Assembly: GCA_964452095.1 (NCBI GenBank)
Contig: CAYVKX010000001.1
Location: 1-64,000 of the forward strand
Direction: 5' to 3'
DNA from: DUAL01 sp964452095
GTDB lineage: Bacteria; Bacteroidota; Bacteroidia; Flavobacteriales; BACL11
Length of the DNA: 64,000 nt
The position numbers were made by a program, and so were the translations under genes. A model generated the notes under the pieces. It saw only the letters and a list, made by a program, of their open reading frames with translations. It had not been told where the DNA came from and did not search any database. Positions 34,501 to 42,305 of this stretch are shown here, piece by piece (position 1 is the stretch's first letter; every line of letters begins with the position of its first letter).

Positions 34501-34768
34501 AAGATGAATTCTATAAATAGATTGCTTTCAAAAAACAAAAATAACAAATAAGATGTGAGGCGTATTTTCTCTGAGAATAGCTGTAGCTATTTAAAGAGAA
34601 ATACAACAAAACAGATTGTTTCGATATTTTTGTTCCTTTTAGGTTTCCATTATTTACTTTATACTTCATTATATTTTTTTATTTTATCCAGATAAAATTT
34701 CTAAAATCTTCTTTGCCTAAAGAAAATAATGAAAATTTTGATGTGAATATATTTATAGAATTCATCTT
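34501..34768. mobile_element. MITE-like element between nuoI and nuoJ
   Basis: A perfect 19-bp inverted repeat bounds the interval: AAGATGAATTCTATAAATA at 34501-34519 and its reverse complement at 34750-34768. Total 268 bp, very AT-rich, no coding frame. Inside, at 34562-34604, is a strong imperfect hairpin (GTATTTTCTCT and AGAGAAATAC outside, AATAGCT/AGCTATT inside). All other nuo junctions here are 1-2 nt or overlapping, so this is an insertion or regulatory cassette. The right repeat ends within the nuoI stop codon. No target-site duplication is clear. Confidence 0.5.
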
Positions 34769-35252
34769 AATCTTCTATTCCAGCTCTAAGTTTAGATCCT
34801 GGTTTATTTAATACTTTCGTTAATTCTGATCTGTCAAAAACAGCATGTTCGTACCCTTTTCCCATTTCAATTGCATCAGTTGGGCAAGCTTCAATACAAA
34901 GATTACACATAGTACACATTGAAAGATGATAAACATGTTTTAATATTGTTTTTTTCTTTTTCCCTGTTTCTTCATTTAATATCCTATCCTGAATAATCTC
35001 GATAGAACCATTCGGGCAAGCAATTTCACAAGCTTGACAACCTGTACATGCATGCTCATTATTTTCATCATGAGGCATTATTATTTCACCTCTAAATCGG
35101 TCAACCATCTTTAAAGTATCACGATTTTCAGGGTATTGTTGTGTAATAATTTCCTTAGGATGAGAAATATAATAACCAGTTACTTTCATCCCGTTTATTA
35201 GAGTTTTCACCCCACTTACTACTTCTTTTATGTAATTAATAATCGATTTCAT
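34767..35252 (-). CDS. nuoI: Complex I subunit I (2x[4Fe-4S])
   Basis: 161 aa peripheral-arm iron-sulfur protein. Two cluster motifs are intact, CTGCQACEIACP and CTMCNLCIEACP, for clusters N6a and N6b. In an enzyme without NuoEFG this subunit is the probable entry point for electrons from ferredoxin. The start at 35252 (MKSIINY) leaves 2 nt after nuoH; an upstream Met at 35267 overlaps nuoH. Confidence 0.95.
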   Translation of the reverse strand: MKSIINYIKEVVSGVKTLINGMKVTGYYISHPKEIITQQYPENRDTLKMVDRFRGEIIMPHDENNEHACTGCQACEIACPNGSIEIIQDRILNEETGKKKKTILKHVYHLSMCTMCNLCIEACPTDAIEMGKGYEHAVFDRSELTKVLNKPGSKLRAGIED

Positions 35253-35254
35253 AA

Positions 35255-36343
35255 TTAAAAGTGCCATCCCATTAGGACAATAAATGCCATTACTAAAATA
35301 TTTATCAAATTAATTGGGAGTAAGTATTTCCATTCAAGTGTTAAAAGTTGGTCAATTCTTAATCTAGGGAAAGTCCATTTGAACCACATCATCATAAAGA
35401 TGATAAATGCTGTTTTTCCTAAGAACCAAAATAATGGTGGAATAAAGTCCATTACCGCATTAAAGGATTCTAATCCTCCAAAATGAAGTGGCATCCAACC
35501 TCCTAAGAACATAGTTGCTCCTATTCCTGCAATGATGAACATATTTACAAATTCTGCTAAAAAGAAGAATGCAAATTTCATTCCTGAATATTCAGTATGG
35601 AAACCTGCCGTAAGTTCTGATTCTGCTTCAGCTAAATCAAAAGGACCTCTGTTTGTTTCTGCAGTTCCAGCAATTAAGTAAATTATAAATGCAATAAATG
35701 CAGGAATATGTCCCCTAAAAATCCACCATCCTTCTCTCTGACTTTCAATAATTTCTGAAAATTGAAGTGAACCAGTTAGTACTACAATTGTTAAAAGTGA
35801 AAGACCAACTGAAAGCTCGTAACTCACAATTTGAGCCCCACTTCTCATAGCTCCAATTAATGAGAATTTATTGTTAGACGCCCAGCCTGCAAGTAAAATT
35901 CCAGCTACTCCAATTGAAGAAACGGCTGTTACATAAAATACGCCAATATCTAAATCAAGCGCTTGTAATCCAAGTGCAAATGGAATGGCTGCAATTGCCA
36001 TAAAAGAAGCTACAATAATAATAAATGGAGCCAGATTAAATAAGAATTTATCTGCAGATTTTGTCATTAAAGGTTCTTTTAAAAGTAACTTTATTGCATC
36101 AGCAACTGTTTGTGCAGTACCCCAAAATCCAACTCTCATTGGGCCTAATCTTTGTTGGAAAAATGCACATACTTTTCTTTCGGCATATACTAATGCAAGA
36201 CCTAAGATTGCGAAAAGTGTAAGAAAGATAACTCCTACAATTACCATTTCAGTAATCATAACAGCTGTTTCACTCATCATTGAATTTAATGATTCGTGAA
36301 TGGATGCGGTTAATACAGAAAAGTCGTAAATATCAAATTTCAT
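35255..36343 (-). CDS. nuoH: Complex I subunit H
   Basis: 362 aa, about 8-9 transmembrane helices; forms part of the quinone cavity. ALVYAERKVCAFFQQRLGPMRVG, NRGPFDLAEAESELTAGFHTEY and FRPRLRIDQLL-like (TFPRLRIDQLLTLEW) are diagnostic. It shares one base with the nuoD stop, so nothing (no nuoEFG) lies between D and H. Confidence 0.97.
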   Translation of the reverse strand: MKFDIYDFSVLTASIHESLNSMMSETAVMITEMVIVGVIFLTLFAILGLALVYAERKVCAFFQQRLGPMRVGFWGTAQTVADAIKLLLKEPLMTKSADKFLFNLAPFIIIVASFMAIAAIPFALGLQALDLDIGVFYVTAVSSIGVAGILLAGWASNNKFSLIGAMRSGAQIVSYELSVGLSLLTIVVLTGSLQFSEIIESQREGWWIFRGHIPAFIAFIIYLIAGTAETNRGPFDLAEAESELTAGFHTEYSGMKFAFFFLAEFVNMFIIAGIGATMFLGGWMPLHFGGLESFNAVMDFIPPLFWFLGKTAFIIFMMMWFKWTFPRLRIDQLLTLEWKYLLPINLINILVMAFIVLMGWHF

Positions 36344-37464
36344 TATCTATCTATATCTGGGATTACTAAATCTAAGGTTGACATTATTGTAACTAAATCA
36401 GCAATTTTACCTCCTTGTGCCATAGTATTAAGTGCATTTAAATTTGAAAATCCTGGTGAACGAAATTTAACTCTATAAGGGTTTTTCTTCCCATCACTAT
36501 TAATATATACACCCAGTTCTCCTCTTGCAGTTTCTACCGATTGATAAATTTCAGTTTTGGGTAATTTAATAACCGCTTTTGTTTTTTCTCTATAATTTCC
36601 TTCAGGGATATTATCAATTAATTGCTCAATAATATCCATTGACTCCCACATTTCCTGTATTCTTGCTTTGTATCTTGCAAAGGAATCGCCCTCAGTGTAA
36701 ACTATTTCTTTAAAATCTACTCTATCGTATGCTGAATATGGATTTGACTTTCTGATATCATTACTCCAGCCAGAAGCTCTACCACTTGGACCCGTTACTC
36801 CATAAGAAATTGCATCTTCTGTTGTAAGAATTCCAATTCCTTCAGTTCTGTTTCTGAAAATTACATTGTTAGTCATTAACTGATCGTACTCTGGTAATTT
36901 TTTTCTAAAATGAGTGATAAACTCCTTTACTTTAGTTTGAAAGTTTGCTGGGATGTCGAACATTACTCCACCAGGAACATTGTAGTTCATAGTTAATCTG
37001 GCACCACAAGTTTCTTCAAAGATATCAGTAATCATTTCTCTATCACGAAAACCGTAAAGGAAAGATGTAATCGCACCTAAATCCATTCCCATTACTCCCC
37101 ACCAAAGTTGATGTGAAGAAAGACGAGTAAGTTCGGACATTATTGTTCTTATTACTTTTACTCTATCAGAAACCTCTAATTCCAAACCTTTTTCTACAGC
37201 TAAACAAACTGCTTCATTATTCATATGACAAGATAAGTAATCCATCCTATCTGTTAAATGAACGATTTGTTGGTAAGAATCTTTTTCACACATCTTTTCA
37301 ATTGATCTGTGAATGTATCCTAAATGAGGCTCCACATTTGTAATTGTTTCCCCATCTAAAGTTAGTAATAAACGCAAAACCCCATGTGTTGAAGGGTGTT
37401 GAGGTCCCATATTCACAAAATACTCTTGTGATTCAGTGGCTTTATGTAGTTCTTTTACGCTCAT
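36343..37464 (-). CDS. nuoD: Complex I subunit D (49-kDa type)
   Basis: 373 aa peripheral-arm subunit of the [NiFe]-hydrogenase-large-subunit fold that builds the quinone site with NuoB. MGPQHPSTHGVLRLLLTLDG and VEPHLGYIHRSIEKM carry the quinone-binding His; YDRVDFKEIVYTEGDSFAR lies in the middle. Separate from nuoC, unlike the fused NuoCD of enterobacteria. It starts 1 base into the nuoC stop. Confidence 0.97.
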   Translation of the reverse strand: MSVKELHKATESQEYFVNMGPQHPSTHGVLRLLLTLDGETITNVEPHLGYIHRSIEKMCEKDSYQQIVHLTDRMDYLSCHMNNEAVCLAVEKGLELEVSDRVKVIRTIMSELTRLSSHQLWWGVMGMDLGAITSFLYGFRDREMITDIFEETCGARLTMNYNVPGGVMFDIPANFQTKVKEFITHFRKKLPEYDQLMTNNVIFRNRTEGIGILTTEDAISYGVTGPSGRASGWSNDIRKSNPYSAYDRVDFKEIVYTEGDSFARYKARIQEMWESMDIIEQLIDNIPEGNYREKTKAVIKLPKTEIYQSVETARGELGVYINSDGKKNPYRVKFRSPGFSNLNALNTMAQGGKIADLVTIMSTLDLVIPDIDR

Positions 37465-37931
37465 TATAATTCTACAATATTTATTTCATCAACATAATCC
37501 TTTCTTAGAGGGTATCCTTCCCACTCATCATCTAAAAGTATTCTTCTTAAATCAGGATGATTATTGAATTTTATTCCAAATAAATCAAAGATTTCTCTCT
37601 CGTGATAATCTGCTGTTTTGTATAAATCATAAACTGAATCAATAACTGCTTTTTCTCTGCCTTCTATCTTTGCTTTTACAACAATTTCATGATTATGAGT
37701 TGTTGATCGTAAATGATAAATTACTTCTAAGTGTGCAGGAAAATCAATTCCTGTTTGACAAAAAAGATAGTCAAAAGAAGTATTAGAATTGTTTTTAAGT
37801 TCTGAAATAAGTTGATGTATGTTTTCAGAAGAAACTTCAATTGTTAAGTATTGTGTTTCAACTTCTGATTCTGGGATAGTTATTTCTATACCAAATGAAT
37901 TGATTTTATTTTCTAACTCTGACCTTTTCAT
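37464..37931 (-). CDS. nuoC: Complex I subunit C (30-kDa type)
   Basis: 155 aa. The C-terminal block is ADYHEREIFDLFGIKFNNHP, then LRRILLDDEWEGYPLRKDY, the signature of the 30-kDa subunit. Starts on the last base of nuoB and ends on the first of nuoD. Confidence 0.96.
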   Translation of the reverse strand: MKRSELENKINSFGIEITIPESEVETQYLTIEVSSENIHQLISELKNNSNTSFDYLFCQTGIDFPAHLEVIYHLRSTTHNHEIVVKAKIEGREKAVIDSVYDLYKTADYHEREIFDLFGIKFNNHPDLRRILLDDEWEGYPLRKDYVDEINIVEL

Positions 37932-38506
37932 TAAATAAAATCTTCCATTGCATCTCTTGGGTTAGAGATAGATTCAGTCTTAATTTTCTTTTGTAACTCC
38001 ATAATTCCGTGTAATAAAGATTCTGGTCTTGGAGGGCATCCAGGGACATATACATCAACAGGAATAATATGATCGGCACCTTTTACTACAGAGTATGAAT
38101 TATAGAAAAATGGTCCTCCTGAAATTGCACAAGCACCCATTGCAATTACATATTTTGGTTCTGCCATTTGATCGTAAAGTCTTTTTAAAACAGGAGCCAT
38201 TTTATTGGTTATTGTACCAGCAATTACAATTAAATCGGCTTGCCTAGGTGTTGCTCTTGCAACCTCTACACCAAATCTTGCCCAATCATGTTTTGAACTA
38301 CCAGCTGCCATCATTTCAATTGCACAACAAGATGTACCAAAAACTAATGGCCATAGTGAGTTGGCTCTTGACCAATTTATAATACTATCAATTGAGGTAA
38401 CAACTATATTTGCACCATTTCCAGCTGGTAAAACTTCACCAGGAAAATCAGAAGGAACTTGAGTTTTTTCTGATGGAGTAGGAGTATTTGAGTTATCTAT
38501 TCCCAT
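37931..38506 (-). CDS. nuoB: Complex I subunit B (cluster N2)
   Basis: 191 aa. All four Cys of cluster N2 can be seen: the tandem pair in FGTSCCAIEMMAAG, one in AMGACAISGG and one in VPGCPPRPE. N2 passes electrons to quinone. The start at 38506 (MGIDNSN) gives a disordered N-terminal extension of about 35 aa; a longer start at 38527 is open. Overlaps the nuoA end by 10 nt. Confidence 0.96.
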   Translation of the reverse strand: MGIDNSNTPTPSEKTQVPSDFPGEVLPAGNGANIVVTSIDSIINWSRANSLWPLVFGTSCCAIEMMAAGSSKHDWARFGVEVARATPRQADLIVIAGTITNKMAPVLKRLYDQMAEPKYVIAMGACAISGGPFFYNSYSVVKGADHIIPVDVYVPGCPPRPESLLHGIMELQKKIKTESISNPRDAMEDFI

Positions 38507-38847
38507 TTTAATGCATCTTTTTTCCAAGCATAAATAAGTCCTAAACCAAGTATTACAAAGAAAATTACAATTTCAATAAATGCAACTATTCCCATTTCTT
38601 TCATCACTGTTGCCCATGGAAAAATGAAAACAGTTTCTACATCAAATATTAGGAATAAAATAGCGAATAAATAATATCCAACTTTAAATTGTAACCAAGA
38701 TGGACCTTGAGTTGGGATTCCACATTCAAAGGCTTCTTCTTTTACTGCATTTTTCTTTTTAGGAGAAAGTAATGAGGAAAGAAAAGTTCCCACACCTACC
38801 ATTACAATACCTGCTAGGAAAAATAAAATTAGTGCTTCTGAATTCAT
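38497..38847 (-). CDS. nuoA: Complex I subunit A
   Basis: 116 aa, three transmembrane helices. EEAFECGIPTQGPSWLQFKV and YYLFAILFLIFDVETVFIFPW are the family signature. First nuo gene; it begins only 25 nt behind korB with no terminator between, so transcription from the kor promoter probably continues into the complex I genes. Confidence 0.96.
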   Translation of the reverse strand: MNSEALILFFLAGIVMVGVGTFLSSLLSPKKKNAVKEEAFECGIPTQGPSWLQFKVGYYLFAILFLIFDVETVFIFPWATVMKEMGIVAFIEIVIFFVILGLGLIYAWKKDALKWE

Positions 38848-38872
38848 AAGGTTAGTTTATACAATTATAAGA

Positions 38873-39895
38873 TTAATTTACTTCCCAAGTGTCTCCACTA
38901 TTAAATAAATCATCAGAAGTTTTAAACTTAGAATTTTTGATATTTTCTTCTAATTGAGAAACTACTCCTTCATCATAAGTAAGTTCATTTACCGCTCTAA
39001 TAACCCCCATGGCAACTGGGAAATTAGGAGCTTGCATAGTAGATAACATCATATGTAATGTGATGTCTTTTTCTTTCGAATCATGAACTAAAATATCCTT
39101 TTCAGTAATCCCATCTTCACCAATAGTAACAACCTCTAATTTTAATCCATTAAGAATAATTCCCTTATTACTTTCAGAACCAAAAACCATTGGTTTTCCA
39201 TCTTCTAACCAAAGTTGCATATCGTGTTTTACTTCTTTAGCTGTAATATCACCATGCGTTTTATCATTAAAAATAACACAGTTTTGAAGAATCTCAACTA
39301 ATGAAGTTCCTCTATGATTTTCAGCTGCTAAAAATACTGCTTGCATAGCTTTTGGGTTAGTATCAGGCACTCTTGCAATAAAAGTAGACCCAGATCCTAA
39401 AGCTAATTTAGCTGGGATAAAAGGGTTATCTGTTGTTCCATGAGGATTAGATTTTGTTTTAATTCCAGTAGGTGAAGTAGGAGAGAACTGACCTTTTGTG
39501 AGTCCGTATATCTCGTTATTAAATAGAATAATATTTAAGTCAATATTTCTTCTGATGGCGTGAATGAAGTGATTTCCACCAATCGCTAAAGCATCACCAT
39601 CACCAGTAATTTGCCAAACTTTTAATTTAGGATTCGCTAATTTTACTCCAGTTGCAATTGCAGGGGCTCTACCATGAATGGTATGAAATCCGTAAGTATT
39701 CATGTAATATGGGAATCGAGATGAACATCCAATTCCTGCAATAAATACATAGTCTTCTTTATTTGTTTCTAACTGAGGCAATGCTTTTTGTATTGATCTT
39801 AAAATCGCATAATCACCACAACCAGGACACCACTTTACTTCTTGGTCGGATGTAAAATCTTTATTTGTTAGTTTTTTAACTTCTAATTCTGACAT
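38873..39895 (-). CDS. korB: 2-oxoacid:ferredoxin oxidoreductase, beta subunit
   Basis: 340 aa thiamine-diphosphate subunit. WCPGCGDYAILRSIQKAL holds two of the [4Fe-4S] cysteines, GIGCSSRFPYYMNTYG a further one, and GDGDALAIGGNHFIHA followed by NNEIYGLTKGQ is the ThDP/Mg site. With KorA it oxidatively decarboxylates 2-oxoglutarate (or another 2-oxoacid) to the acyl-CoA and reduces ferredoxin. Starts 2 nt after korA. Confidence 0.94.
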   Translation of the reverse strand: MSELEVKKLTNKDFTSDQEVKWCPGCGDYAILRSIQKALPQLETNKEDYVFIAGIGCSSRFPYYMNTYGFHTIHGRAPAIATGVKLANPKLKVWQITGDGDALAIGGNHFIHAIRRNIDLNIILFNNEIYGLTKGQFSPTSPTGIKTKSNPHGTTDNPFIPAKLALGSGSTFIARVPDTNPKAMQAVFLAAENHRGTSLVEILQNCVIFNDKTHGDITAKEVKHDMQLWLEDGKPMVFGSESNKGIILNGLKLEVVTIGEDGITEKDILVHDSKEKDITLHMMLSTMQAPNFPVAMGVIRAVNELTYDEGVVSQLEENIKNSKFKTSDDLFNSGDTWEVN

Positions 39896-39897
39896 AA

Positions 39898-41736
39898 TTA
39901 TGATAATAAAGTGTTAAAGTGTTCTTTTAGTTCGCTAGTTTTAAACGGTAAACCTTGAATGTGATTGAATTGCTCATATTTAAAATCAGTATGCTTCATT
40001 CTTAAAAGATTTACAAATTGTCCGTTATTAATCTCACAAACTACAATTGTTTTAAATTTTGCAAAAATGTCTGCTGTGTTTTTTGGCATTGGATTGATGT
40101 AATTAAAATGAGCTAATGAAACATTTTTTCCATCTTCCCTCATTTCCTTTACAGCTGTATAAAGAGCTCCATAAGTACCTCCCCAACCTACTACTAATAC
40201 ATCACCTTCATCATCCCCAAATACCTCCTGGTTAGGAATAAAGTTAGCAACTTTATCCACTTTCCCTTGTCGTAAATTAGTCATTACTTCATGGTTGTCA
40301 GTATCATAAGAAACATTACCAGTCAATTCATCTTTTTCCAACCCTCCTAATCTGTGTTCTAGTCCAGGAGTTCCAGGAATTGCATGCTTTCTAGCAAGTT
40401 TTTCAGTATCTCTTGCGTAAGGTTGCCAATCCTCTCCTTCTTTAGCTACTAAAGGAGTAATGTCTGGCATATCTTTTACTGATTTAATTTTCCAAGGTCC
40501 AGCTCCATTTCCTAAGTATCCATCAGTTAATAAAACTACTGGAGTGTTATGTTCAAGTGCTAATCTTGATGCTTCAAATGCCCAATCAAAACAATTTGAA
40601 GGAGTAGAAGCCGCTACTACTACTACTGGACTTTCTCCATTTCTACCGTAAAGAGCTTGTAGTAAATCTGATTGTTCCGTTTTTGTTGGCAAACCTGTTG
40701 ATGGTCCGCCTCTTTGTACATTTACAACAACTAAAGGCAATTCAGCTATCATTGCAAGCCCAAGAGCTTCCCCTTTAAGTGCTAAACCAGGTCCTGAAGT
40801 TGTAGTAATTGCTAAATTACCAGCAAAGCTAGCTCCAATTGATGAGCAAATCCCAGCAATTTCATCTTCAGCTTGAAAAGTTTTAACTCCTAAATTTTTA
40901 TGTTTTGCTAATTCGTGTAAAATATCAGTAGCTGGAGTAATAGGGTAGGATCCTAAAAATAATTCTTTTCCTGCTTTTTCAGCTGCTGCTATAAATCCCC
41001 AAGCAGTTGCTTGATTTCCCATTACATTCTTATAGGTACCTGCTTCAATCTCTGCTTTTGCTACTGTATATGATGATGGTAATGCTTCAATAGTATCAGC
41101 AAAATTATAACCAGCATGCATTACTTTAATATTTGATTCAACAACTAAAGGTTTTTTAGCAAATTTAGCCTTTAAGAAGTTCTCAGTTTGTTCCATTGGA
41201 CGATTAAACATCCAGTAAACCATACCAAGTGCGAACATATTTTTACTTCTTCCAATACTTTTTCCATCTAATCCAGAATCAGATAATGTTTCTCTTGTTA
41301 AAGATGTGATAGGTGCTGAAACAACATTATAACCTTCAAATGACCCGTCCTCTAAAGGACTCTCATCATAACCTGCTTTTTGTAAATCTTTCTTAGCAAA
41401 AGAATCGCTATTTACTATAATTGTTCCACCATTTTTAACCCAAACTTTATTAGCCTTTAAAGCTGCTGGATTCATAGCAACTAACACATCAGCCACATCT
41501 CCTGGAGTGTTAATTTCTATATTTCCAATATGAACCTGAAAACCTGACACACCAGCTACAGTTCCAATAGGAGCTCTAATCTCTGCTGGGTAATCTGGAA
41601 AAGTTGCTAAATCATTTCCTAAAAGTGCGGAAGTGTCAGTAAATTGTGTTCCTGTTAATTGCATCCCGTCTCCGGAATCCCCTGCAAACTTGATAACTAC
41701 TTTTTCAAGTTCTACAGCATTGTTATTTGTACTCAT
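39898..41736 (-). CDS. korA: 2-oxoacid:ferredoxin oxidoreductase, fused gamma-alpha subunit
   Basis: 612 aa. N-terminal gamma domain (IKFAGDSGDGMQLTGTQFTD, about residues 10-190) fused to the alpha/pyrimidine domain (FLGSYPITPATDILHELAKH, then EDEIAGICSSIGASFAG, and TTSGPGLALKGEALGLA). This gamma-alpha fusion is usual in Kor-type enzymes of aerobic Bacteroidota and Actinobacteria. The start at 41736 (MSTNNN) is chosen because a TATTTTTG promoter element occupies 41767-41774, where the longer 41769 start would lie. First gene of the kor-nuo run. Confidence 0.94.
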   Translation of the reverse strand: MSTNNNAVELEKVVIKFAGDSGDGMQLTGTQFTDTSALLGNDLATFPDYPAEIRAPIGTVAGVSGFQVHIGNIEINTPGDVADVLVAMNPAALKANKVWVKNGGTIIVNSDSFAKKDLQKAGYDESPLEDGSFEGYNVVSAPITSLTRETLSDSGLDGKSIGRSKNMFALGMVYWMFNRPMEQTENFLKAKFAKKPLVVESNIKVMHAGYNFADTIEALPSSYTVAKAEIEAGTYKNVMGNQATAWGFIAAAEKAGKELFLGSYPITPATDILHELAKHKNLGVKTFQAEDEIAGICSSIGASFAGNLAITTTSGPGLALKGEALGLAMIAELPLVVVNVQRGGPSTGLPTKTEQSDLLQALYGRNGESPVVVVAASTPSNCFDWAFEASRLALEHNTPVVLLTDGYLGNGAGPWKIKSVKDMPDITPLVAKEGEDWQPYARDTEKLARKHAIPGTPGLEHRLGGLEKDELTGNVSYDTDNHEVMTNLRQGKVDKVANFIPNQEVFGDDEGDVLVVGWGGTYGALYTAVKEMREDGKNVSLAHFNYINPMPKNTADIFAKFKTIVVCEINNGQFVNLLRMKHTDFKYEQFNHIQGLPFKTSELKEHFNTLLS

Positions 41737-41766
41737 TTGTAGTATTATAGAGTTATAAATTGCAGG

Positions 41767-41774
41767 CAAAAATA
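41767..41774 (-). promoter_or_regulatory. -7 element TATTTTTG of korA (kor-nuo operon)
   Basis: On the minus strand this matches TAnnTTTG, 30 nt before the chosen korA start. It is the only good promoter match I see upstream of the thirteen kor-nuo genes. Confidence 0.55.
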
Positions 41775-41879
41775 CACACCTTCATACACTTAACATACTT
41801 TTTTCTTAACTTTTTTTAGTGTTTTTTAACATTGAATCCAATGCCCTTATTTAGAATTGTTATAAATCTTAATTGGATG

Positions 41880-41908
41880 TTGTACAAATAAAAAATTCTA
41901 TATTTTTG
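41880..41908 (+). promoter_or_regulatory. Promoter of the ferredoxin gene
   Basis: -7 element TATTTTTG at 41901-41908 with a TTG at 41880-41882 (18 nt spacing). The ferredoxin ATG is 31 nt downstream. Divergent from the korA promoter, so both could share regulators in the region 41775-41879. Confidence 0.55.
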
Positions 41909-41939
41909 CATTAATTAAAAACCAAAAAATAAATTAAAA

Positions 41940-42257
41940 ATGGCAATTAAAATTACAGATGATTGTATCAATTGTGAGGCTTGCGAGCCAGAATGTCCAA
42001 ATAATGCAATTTACGCTCCTGAAGAAGCTTGGAAGTTTTCTGATGGGACAACAATGGAAGATGATCAAGAGAGAGAAGATGGCGGTTTTTCTGATGAATT
42101 TTTCTATATAGCAACTGATAAATGTACTGAGTGCAAAGGGTTTAATGATGAGCCAGCTTGTGAGGCAGTTTGCCCAGTTGATTGTTGTGTTCCTGATGAA
42201 GACAATGAAGAATCGGAAGATGAGTTATTAGCAAAGAAAGATAAGCTACACGCTTAA
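41940..42257 (+). CDS. 2[4Fe-4S] ferredoxin (Alvin type)
   Basis: 105 aa. First cluster motif CINCEACEPECP; second is CTECKGFNDEPACEAVCP, with an insertion between the second and third Cys, and an acidic C-terminal extension with two further Cys (VDCCVPDEDNEE). This insertion and tail define the Allochromatium-type low-potential ferredoxins. It is divergent from korA with about 200 nt between, and is the obvious electron carrier between the Kor enzyme and complex I. Confidence 0.93.
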   Translation: MAIKITDDCINCEACEPECPNNAIYAPEEAWKFSDGTTMEDDQEREDGGFSDEFFYIATDKCTECKGFNDEPACEAVCPVDCCVPDEDNEESEDELLAKKDKLHA

Positions 42258-42278
42258 ATTCAGTAATTGAAAATTGAA

Positions 42279-42305
42279 AAAAGCCCTGCAAGAGGGCTTT
42301 TTTTA
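42279..42305. terminator. Bidirectional terminator between ferredoxin and M1 peptidase genes
   Basis: 9-bp stem AAAAGCCCT/AGGGCTTTT with a 5-nt loop (GCAAG), A-run on the left and T-run on the right; sits between converging genes. Confidence 0.9.
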
